Positions 54,019 through 62,900 of a DNA stretch of 64,000 bases are shown here, piece by piece. Every line of letters starts with the position of its first letter. Position 1 is the first letter of the stretch. A model generated the notes under the pieces. That model was given only the letters and a program-made list of their open reading frames with translations. It did no database searches and was not told the DNA's origin. Source of the DNA: Tetradesmus obliquus. Taxonomy: Eukaryota; Chlorophyta; Chlorophyceae; Sphaeropleales; Scenedesmaceae. The DNA lies in NCBI GenBank assembly GCA_030272155.1, contig CP126192.1, forward strand, positions 7,970,501 to 8,034,500, read 5' to 3'. Position numbers and translations under genes: made by a program.

Positions 54019-56284
54019 GCCGGCGGCGGGAACAGAGTTCAATTGATGAAATCAACGCACAATGCCAAAACTGCACACATCAGAGCAACAGCTAATGCAG
54101 GCTTGCGCGCAATATACAAACATATTGCACTCAACAAGCTGTCTCCCTTGCCTCCAGTGCCGCCTTCAGCTCCCGCTCTGCAAAGGCGATGGCCTCCAGC
54201 CCCGCTGCCTCCCAGTCTGCGGGGCCGTAGATGCGCACACCACATACATCAACCCACATGCCAAATACCAACCAACATCGTTACCTCAAGTGCCGACTCG
54301 AGCTCGTGCTCTGCAAAGGCGATGGCCACCAGCCCCGCCACGACCCAGCCCACGAACACGACGGTACAAAGCAGCAGGACATCCCTCATGTGCACTCACC
54401 TTGAGTGCCAATTACAGCTCCCGATCTGCATGAGCAGTCGCCTCCAGCCCCGCTGCCTCCCAGTCTGCGGGGCCGTAGATGCAGCTTGCACACATGCCAA
54501 AGCAAAGCAAAACCATAGCACACTCACTTCCAGTGCCGACTTGAGCTCCCGCTCTGCAAAGGCGGTGACCTCCAGCCCCGCTGCCTCCCAGTCTGCAGGG
54601 CCGTAGATGCGCATTGCAAACATATGATCACATGCCTGCAGGAGAACAGCCTCACCTCCAGTGCCGACTTGAGCTCCCGCTCCGCAAAGGCGGTGGCCTC
54701 CAGCCCTGCTGCCTCCCAGTCTGCGGGGCCGTAGATGCGCACACCCTCCATCTGGTGGAACACGGGGTAGTGCGTGGCGTCAATGCTGTCGCGGCGGTAC
54801 ACGTCGCCTGCACAATCATGCACAGCAAGGACAAGAATGTAAAGGGTTTGAGAATGGTTAGCGCACATGGAGGCTGGTCGTTGCTGTCGGGCCGGCACGC
54901 TTTGCCTACGCAATGCGCAAATTGAAAAAATACGCAGCAGACAGACAGGCCGCGCACGTGTGAGCAGGTCATGTGCAACAGACCCTCACGCCCCACCAAA
55001 CTTTCTACACTGTGACGAGGAGGGCTGGTCGCTTGGTGCGCGGCAGCTCACTGCCTGGTGCGCTGAGGTGTAACAGCACAGCACCTTGTTCGCCGCCACA
55101 ATCACTTGCACCAACACACATGACAGCGACTGCAAAAACACCTAATCTTTTACAGCAGGCAGCTTGCGTGCAAAATTCATCATCTGTACAAGCTGCACCT
55201 GGCACAGCGTGCTATAAACAACACAAAGCAAAGCAAACAGGTCGCCCGCACCTGTGACTAGGAAAGCCGGCTGCTTGGTGCGCAGCAGCTCCGCTTGGTG
55301 TGCCGATGTGTGGCAGCGCAGCACCTTGTCTGCTGAGACATTGATGCACTTGCACCGAGACACAAAGTATGACAAAAAAAGTCTCGTACACCGCTCGGCT
55401 TGCTGCCATTCTCATCCTCTTAAAAAGCTGTGCCAACAAAACGAATAAAAAGCAAACAGGATTCCGCACCTGTAACAAGGAAGGCCGGCTGCTTGGTGCG
55501 CAGCAGCTCCGCCTGGTGTGCTGAGGTGTGGCAGCGCAGCACCTTGTCTGCTGAGACATTGATGCACTTGCACCGAGACACATAGTATGACAAAAAAAGT
55601 CTCGTACACCGCTCGGCTTGCTGCCATTCTCATCCTTATCAGAAGCTGTGCCAACGAAACGAATAAAAGCAAACAGGATCCGCACCTGTAACCAGGAAGG
55701 CCGGCTGCTTGGTGCGCAGCAGCTCCGCTTGGTGTGCTGAGGTGTGGCAGCGCAGCACCTTGTCTGCTGACACGTAGTAGGTGTCATTCGGGCTGCGGCT
55801 GACGTGATCTGCGGGGATGAGGATCTCATCGAAATTGGCGGTGCAGGCCACCACTGGGTACATGTCATCGAAGGCCTTGAACACACCTGCTTGCAGGAAA
55901 GTGTGCAGGAACAAGCGGCAGCGGCGGCGGGCAGCAACATGAGGACGGCTATCACTGCGTGTGCATAACTGGCTGCAAGTGTTACAAGATGTGGTGAGAA
56001 ACGAGCAGCACCATGGGAAGAGGACCTCGTCGAAATTGGCAGTGCAGGCCACCACTGGGTACATGTCATCCAAGGCCTTCAACACGCCTGCTTGCAGGAA
56101 CGTTTGCAGGAGATGTGCGGCACGGCAGCAACATGAGGACGCTCTATCACTGCAAATGACAGCTCAGGCAGTTGCTGGCGGGCCGCGTCACATATGAACC
56201 ACTGTAGACACCTGACAGCAGCAGCTGGTGATCAGTATATCCAGCCAGCCGCTTGCGCTGATAGCAGCTGCCCTAGACTGTACA

Positions 56285-56319
<35 letters not shown>

Positions 56320-56898
56320 CAGCTCACACCAGACCATCTGCTAGCCCCCCGAATCATACACTGCTGCTGTCATTTGTCTACACCGCCCAATGCTTTCAAA
56401 TTGTCAATTCAAATTCAAATTCAAATTCATATTCAAATGTGACGCACCCGGGGACCCCTGCTCAAAGTAGTCGTAGATGGCCTGCTTGATGATGCCAATG
56501 GGATGGTTGGGCTGGTGGTGCAGGTTGATGCCCATCTTGCTGTAGATATATTCTGTAACGTTATTTGCAGGGTCTGACGTCAGCACCTGGTCCTTGGCAG
56601 GCGCTGCTGGCCCCCTGCGGGCCTCCACTGCTGCTGTGGCCAGCGGCCGCAGCGCGCGGCGCGAGCGGGCGCTGCTGCTGCTGTTGATGCGTGCAAAGGG
56701 CCGCTGCTGGCGCCCGCAGAGGCCCAGGCTGCTGCCGAGGGTTGCCAGAGGGCTGCTGCTGCTGCTGGTGCTGCTGTAGCTGCAGCTGCATACTGCAGGG
56801 CTGGCACTGGCAATCGTGCGGGCGCGGGCTGCCACTGGTGCAGGCATGCAGGCAGACATGAGGGCGCGATGCGCGCCCTTGAGTGTTGCTGCACGCAT
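52219..56898 (-). CDS. Organellar phenylalanyl-tRNA synthetase (monomeric), seven exons, 466 aa
   Basis: Exons: 56898-56448, 55886-55686, 54807-54656, 53842-53674, 53267-53195, 52945-52785, 52412-52219; phases close to 467 codons. The first about 100 residues are Arg/Ser/Ala-rich, a plastid or mitochondrial transit peptide. Then the class II core: [84 protein letters not shown], motif 3 [19 protein letters not shown]; then the C-terminal ferredoxin-fold anticodon-binding domain ([16 protein letters not shown] to [14 protein letters not shown] and EQLKVELR). The order and the ending match the plant organellar enzyme. It charges organellar tRNA-Phe with phenylalanine. Six of its exons have tandem copies of one edge in the adjoining intron. 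It is divergent from the SprT-like gene. Confidence 0.95.
52370..52610 (-). repeat. Exon-edge array in PheRS, acceptor side, 3 copies
   Basis: The start of the last exon ([19 protein letters not shown]) is complete from 52412; degenerate copies lie at about 52510-52455 ([12 protein letters not shown]) and 52610-52555 ([14 protein letters not shown]). Confidence 0.75.
52600..52860 (-). repeat. Exon-edge array in PheRS, donor side, 3 copies
   Basis: The exon end [20 protein letters not shown] ends at 52785 (complete), with copies at about 52680-52750 and 52615-52660. Confidence 0.8.
53510..53745 (-). repeat. Exon-edge copies in PheRS, donor side
   Basis: [19 protein letters not shown] at 53740-53680 (real exon) recurs as [19 protein letters not shown] at 53580-53525, and as a short WMEVLRPG at about 53605-53580. 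Confidence 0.75.
53775..54020 (-). repeat. Exon-edge array in PheRS, acceptor side, 2 copies, with CAG tracts
   Basis: The exon start [20 protein letters not shown] begins at 53842 (complete) and 53972, period 130 bp. Each is preceded (+ strand: followed) by an almost pure CAG run, 53851-53899 and 53981-54018. Confidence 0.9.
54150..54760 (-). repeat. Exon-edge array in PheRS, donor side, 5 copies
   Basis: The exon end [20 protein letters not shown] ... ALE plus donor ends at 54656 (complete) and recurs ending at about 54531, 54400, 54284 and 54151, spaced about 115-135 bp. Three of the copies keep a GTGAGTG, GTGAGTG or GTAACG-type donor. Confidence 0.9.
55005..55790 (-). repeat. Exon-edge array in PheRS, donor side, 4 copies
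   Basis: The exon end [20 protein letters not shown] ... FLVTG plus donor ends at 55686 (complete), 55470, 55252 and about 55009, spaced 216-243 bp. The first two downstream copies are nearly identical to the real exon over about 100 bases and share long identical intron flanks. Confidence 0.9.
55800..56095 (-). repeat. Exon-edge array in PheRS, acceptor side, 2 copies
   Basis: The exon start [19 protein letters not shown] begins at 55886 (complete) and at about 56084 ([19 protein letters not shown]). Confidence 0.85.
56404..56440. repeat. Hexanucleotide tract at the PheRS intron 1 donor
   Basis: (ATTCAA)n-type repeat, about six units, directly after the GTGCGTC donor of exon 1. Confidence 0.85.
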
Positions 56899-57555
56899 GG
56901 CTGTGGGTGTTTGACCTGCGGTTGTTTGACCAGCTGTTTGACCAGCTGCTGCTGCTGTGTGAGCTGGCTTGGCTGGGTTGCCTGCGCGTCATGTACCAGG
57001 AACAGTTGCAGCAGCTTGAGTGAGCTGTTTGAGCAACACACCAGCTGCTCAGGGTGCATATTACCCTTTATTATCCAATTCAGAAAACCAATGACTCTGG
57101 ATCCTGGGCAACTGCAAAGTTTTGCCGGCAACACAAGGCAGCAGTGGGGCAGTGCTGGTGCTGGTGTGTTCTGCTAAAACAGGTCACTGCACGCATGCGA
57201 AGCACCAATTGAGCAAATCAAATCACATTAATCCTTCTAATACGTCGTGCGAGCATCGCAGCAGGCCACACACACCTAGCACTCCGCGACAGCCACAGAA
57301 TCAAGACACCACAGCGGCACCAGGGAGCCTGAAAAGCGAACACAAAGATCGATGCAAGGTAACAAAACGAATCGCGAAATTAGCTTCAAGGTTGCAAGTG
57401 ACAAAGGGGTGGGAAGGGTTTGGAGGTGAGCACACGCACAGGTTGACGCATTGCACTGGTTCAATCCAATACTGGCTTATGTGTCTAAGTTTTGTTTACT
57501 TTGTCGTCGACACAGAACAGCAATCGCACTGCTGCGGACTGCTGTCACTTCACCT

Positions 57556-57610
<55 letters not shown>

Positions 57611-57673
57611 TTTCGTGCGTGCACAGACATACATCAGTTGAGGCACTGTATGTACATTGTTTAAAACTTCAAT
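56899..57673. other. Divergent promoter region (PheRS / SprT-like gene)
   Basis: No supported gene. It contains a (CAG)n run of about 16 units at 57560-57609, roughly 65 bp upstream of the SprT-like start codon. Confidence 0.5.
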
Positions 57674-58937
57674 ATGGCGTTGCAGTGGATGTGCATGGCG
57701 GCAGCAGCACTGGGAGCAGCTGCCATGCTGCGGCAGGAACTGCAGCAGCATAGCCAGCACGTTCAGGCTGAGGTATGTCTGCAGCTTGGCTTTACTACTG
57801 CTGCTCATCACATTTCAATAAGTTTCAGGACCTACTTGCAGCCTATGCCTGTGCTACTCACATGCATCAGCAGAAGAAAACGGCGGTGTACGGTGCAGTC
57901 AATCACCAGGCTGACAATCACAGATGAATTGCTCCAGCCCATAGCTCACAGGCAGTGCCTGTCAGCAAAGACCTAAAACCCGCTTTTCCACTTGAAACCC
58001 CTGCATCGTTCGACTCGATTCCCCTGCGCCTGCTGCACTGCTGCATGACACACAGGCACAAGGCGGCAACAGCACCAGCAGCAAGCGCAAGCGCAGCAAG
58101 CGGCAGGCGGCAGCTGCCAGCTCCCCAGCAGCCACGCCATCAACATCATCAGCAGCAGCAGGCATTCCCTTGCAGGAGCTTGATCAGCTGCAGTCTTTCC
58201 TGCAAAGGGTGTACAGCTGGAGGGGCTGGAAGGGCGGGCAGTACCATGTAACAGAGGCATGGCATGCAGCGGAGGCTGCTGCAGCAGCAGCTGCTGCAGG
58301 AAGCTGGCAGCCGGACTTTGATGCCAAGCAGGTGACAGATGCCAACTGTGATGCGCTGCTGCGTGTGATTGATGAAGTGTTCTTTGGAGGGAAACTGCTG
58401 AAACGGCTGGCTCTGAAAGTTGAGAGCCAAAAAGACGGGGTGAGCAAGAGCAGTGAGAGAGCCAGGAACGTGAGCGGCATGGAGAGGGATGGCAGTTCCG
58501 CTGACAGCACCAGCAGCATCAGCAGCAGCAGTGCAGCAGATGTAACAGGCAGCAGCAGCAATGTTAAGAAGCAGCGCATTGGCTGCAGGGTTGTCCAGCC
58601 AGGCAGCCCGCACGAGACCTGGCTGTGTTACTTTGACGTCAGTAACGTCATTTACGTCAACGCCTGGCGCTGGAACAAGCACCAGGTCACAGCACAGAAC
58701 CCTGTGAATTGCGAGGGTGTGGTGTGCAGCAGCCGGCTGCAGATGCTGCTGCACACACTGGCTCACGAGCTAGTGCATGCGATTGTGTTTCATGTGTTTT
58801 CCGAAATGGACCGCAGCAGCGCTGCCTACCTAGAAAATGACAGGCATGGTCCGGTGTTTCAGCTGCTGAACAAGCAGCTGTATGGGCACAGCTCTGATGC
58901 GTTGGAGCGCGTGCGGGTGCTGGAGTGCCGCTGCTGA
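57674..58937 (+). CDS. SprT-like zinc metalloprotease, two exons, 326 aa
   Basis: Exon 57674-57772 (MALQWMCMAAAALGAAAML ...) joins in phase 0 to exon 58056-58937. The second exon begins with a basic cluster SKRKRSKRQ (residues 42-50), a likely nuclear localisation signal, followed by a Ser/Ala/Thr linker. The SprT domain follows: DEVFFGGKLLKRLALKV, a Ser-rich insertion, NVIYVNAWRWN, and the zinc site HTLAHELVHAIVFH (HELVH at 270-274) with a third His in NDRHGPVFQLLNKQLYGH (H297). SprT-family proteases (SPRTN, GCNA and plant relatives) cleave DNA-protein crosslinks; that role here is by family. No C-terminal zinc ribbon, PIP or SHP box is visible, so the protein is short for the family. No exon-edge array was seen in its single intron. 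Confidence 0.8.
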
Positions 58938-59956
58938 CAGGTACCTGTCATTGGTGTCAAGTCGGTGTACTACTTTAGTGTGGTGTGAGCCGCAGCAAAT
59001 GGACCAGTTTCAAGGTGAAGCTTTCATCACGAGGGTAAGTATGGCCGGTATGTGATATGCAGGATCGTTCACCAACAGCCTTGCTCAGCAACTGTAGAAA
59101 CGTGCTGAAAGCTGCGTCATCAGTGCTTGCCAATGGCAGCAAGCTGAACTGAGCCCAAGATAACAGCACAACGAACTGCATACCAACAGTGTGCTGCCGT
59201 TACGCATATTTAACCCAATATCCAACTAGCCCTTTGTGATGCAAGGGCAGCAATGAATGCACATGTCACAGTGGTGTGGCCGGCCATGGGTGCGGCAGCT
59301 GAATACGGCACGTAGCATGCCGCGCTACAACCACTGCACGACACAGCACACAACTGTAGCAGCAAGACCCCCAGTGAGCTAATGGTTCTGTGATTGTGCC
59401 GCATGTAACAACTCAGTTCAGAAGTGGCCAGGCACACAAGTTCAGGTGGGCACGGATAGGTGGACATCAGGAGTCCGTGCGCTGGCCAAGCAGCATAGAA
59501 ACATGCACAACAATGCCTGGTTCAACACACTGTGTACATCGGCAATGTAATGCCATCCATTGCGTATTCAATGCTAAGATCAGCCTGTGACAGTAGCGCA
59601 CCGAGCACACTTCCCTGACAGGTTGGTTGAGATTGTAGCAGTTTTGTGTTGCTGCTTGGACAAAAACAATACCAGCCACGCAGCTGCAGCTTATTAGCTG
59701 CTGCGTCAATGCAACTACCTGCGTATATACGCACAGCCACTGGGCTGCTGGGTCAGGGTTCAACAAACTGACCTACTCTGTCAGCACAATCACACTTTAA
59801 TGCAGGGCAAAGCCAGGCCACAAACATAACAGTCATACATAGCTAGTGCCCACACGTATGGCAGTAGCAAGTGCTGTGGCAGCTGTAGCAATTCCAACTA
59901 TAATGTGTGTGAGTGTGCCTGTGTTGAACAATGCCATCAGCCGGTTCCGCCTAATC
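58938..59956. other. Convergent 3' flanks, no gene supported
   Basis: It lies between the + strand SprT-like gene and the - strand MFS gene. No coherent coding frame; probably both 3' UTRs. Confidence 0.45.
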
Positions 59957-62900
59957 CTATACATTTCCGTACTTGTGCTCGGTACCTCCTGCTGCCACCA
60001 CTGCCTCCTCCGATGAGTCATCATCTGCCTGCTCCCGCTGCTGCGCAGCCGCCGCCAGCTCACCCGCTGCTGCTGCTGCCTTCCTATTCGCATGGATCTG
60101 CACGCCTGCTACAGTTGAGCTCACCACACAGAGTCCTGCAAGCAGCGTAAAGAAGGGCCCTGCACCCATCTTCTCAACCGCCACTCCAGCAACCAACAGA
60201 AACAGCCCGCACGCAAGGAACATCAAACTCTGCACGCCCGCGCACGCTGCCGCGGCGTTTTGCTGCTTAATCGTCGTCAGGTAGCTGAACACTGCCGGCA
60301 CGTAGATTGAAGTGGCGACGCCCACTAGGAAAAGTGCGATCAGCGGAATTGCGATGTGCAGCTTGAAGTGGAAGCTCCATCCGTACAGCAGCACAGAGGC
60401 TGGCAGCAGCACGAGATTTGCCGCGTTGTTGTACAGCAGCTTGAGCTGCGGCTGCTGCGGGTTTTTGGCGTAGCCGATGTCAGAGAGCTTGCCGCCGATA
60501 GGGCAAAAGAAGAAGCCTGCGGTTGAAGCAAAGGGATGCAACATGTGTCAGCATAAGCAACCTTGGACAGACCAAGGGTAGCCGGAACGCTAAGGGTACC
60601 CGATGTTGGACAGCTTGCCGCCAATAAGGCAGAAGAAGAAGAAGAAGCCTGCGGTTGAAGAAAATGGTGCAACAGTCGTGAGCGCAAGCAGAAAATGGTG
60701 CAACAGTCGTGAGCGCAAGCAGATTGAGTTAAGGCATCAACGAATTCCTTGTGTAGCCGATGTCAGAGAGCTTGCCGCCAATCGGGCAGAACATTTAGCC
60801 TGCGGGCAGGCAGGCACAAGTTGCAAACACACAATCGCACGAGCCGCCTAGAGGCCAACAAAAACAGAACCCAACCTGTATGCGTGCCGAGCTTACACCG
60901 TTCTTGCCGCCTACTGGTCTCAGCGCTCATCTCCCAGCCGAAGTATGTAGCGTAGGATCCATGTATGTTGTCTAGGCAATTCCAGCAGATCTGCATTGAA
61001 TCAGCCTCAAGAACTCACCTGCAGCCTCAAGAAATCACCTGCAGCGTTCTGCGCCAGGCAGGCAATGCCAATCATGGCAGGGCTGAGGCAGTATGGCGCT
61101 GCCGCCAGGAACCAGCCCTGCTACCCAAAACCTGCTGCTGAGAACCCTGCTACCCAAAACCCTGCTGCCCTCACCTGCAGCGTTCTGCGCCAGGCAGGCA
61201 ATGCCGATCATTGCCGGGCTAAGGTGGTGCAGCGGCTGTGATAAATCCAGTGGTACGGCGGCTGTGTTAAAACCCTGCTGCCCAAAACCCTGCACCCTCA
61301 CCTGCAGCATTCTGCGCCAGGCAAGCAATGCCGATCATTGCCGGGCTGATGTAGTATGGCGCTGCCGCCAGGAACCATGACAGCTGCACCACGCAGCAGA
61401 ACATGGCCCCAAAAGCTACAAAGGTGGATGCTGCATGCAGCAGGATGGCACGGTCCAGCAGCAGCTGGTAGGGGTACCAGGGCGCCTGCAAAACAGGAAG
61501 GAAAATGGTTGAAGGCGTAGGCGGCAGGTGGGGCAGGAGATTCTGTGTCAACGCCATTGAGTGTATGCCAGCTGAAGCCCAGTACAGTCTACCTCGGATG
61601 AAAGTTTCTTGCCCTGCATAAACGCAGGTGACCGCAACGACTGGTGCTGAAGATGCACATGGAAGATGTAAGCGCACCGCAGCACCCATGACTCAGGCTG
61701 CTGCTAAGTGTTCAAGCACTGCCACGACTCAGCCCTGCAACAAAACCCCACCTGGAACCTGGGTGGGTGGCGCTCGATCTCAGGTGCCTCGTCAATTTCT
61801 GCTGCTGCCAGCGCATTGTTGCTCTTGAGGCGCTGCAGCACGATGTACTGGTGCGTCTCCGGCACTGCAGGCAGCGCACAGCAAACACGCAGACAGGTGA
61901 GTGATCATAGGAGTGAGCTGCAGCAAAATGTACTGGTGCGTCTTGGTCACTGCAGCACACAACAAACAATAAAATGCAAACTCACCCTTTACAACATACA
62001 GCAGGCAGGTGAGTGATTAAAGGTGCACGCTGCAGCGCAATGTACTGGCGCGTCTCAGGCACTGCAGCACACAGCCAACACGCAGACAAATGAGTGATCA
62101 TAGGAGTAAGCTGCAGCAGGATGTACTGGTGCATTTCAGGCACTGCAGGCAGCCAAGTAAAAGCGCAGACGGTGTGGCTCTAGTTGCCTCAGGATGGTGA
62201 TCATAAGTGTGCGCTGCAGCACGATGTACTGGTGCGTCTCGGGCACTGCAGCACACAACATACAGCAGAGACGCAGGCGGTGTAGCTTCAGTGGCCTTGT
62301 GTGAGTGTTGTTAAAAAGTAAACTGCTGCACGATGTACTGGTGCGTCTCAGGCACTGCAGGCGGCAGAAGAGCAGATGGATGGAACATTACCAGTGATGT
62401 CTGAGCAACAGTATACTGTGTGCATCAGCAGCACATGTGCACTGTGTACAATGGCACAGTTCACGCAGCTGATCATCGACTCCTCCACTGCCCTCTGCTG
62501 CTGCTAGCATTATAGCGACATGCAAGCAGCCGCAGCCCAGCGGCCGCCGCCAAAGCCCAGCGCCTCACCCACCAAAGTAAGCAGCAGCAGCAGGGTGACC
62601 GCGGCCGTACATGACAAGCTACGTGTTAAACAGCTATTGCTGGCGTCACTACAATGTCTAAGCCACCACTTCATCACTCACCGACAAAGATCAGCAGCGG
62701 CAGCAGGATGACTGCCGCATACATGATGACGGCCATGAAGGTGGAGCGCCAGCCAAAGGCCTGAGACAAGCCTCCACCCAGCACAGGGCCTAAGATGGGA
62801 CCTGCGGCAAAAGGCAAGTATGGGCAATGAAGGAGTTTGTACAAGATCAGCACGTTTGTGATACAAGCCATGAGGGTGGAGCGCCAGCCAAAGGCCTGAA

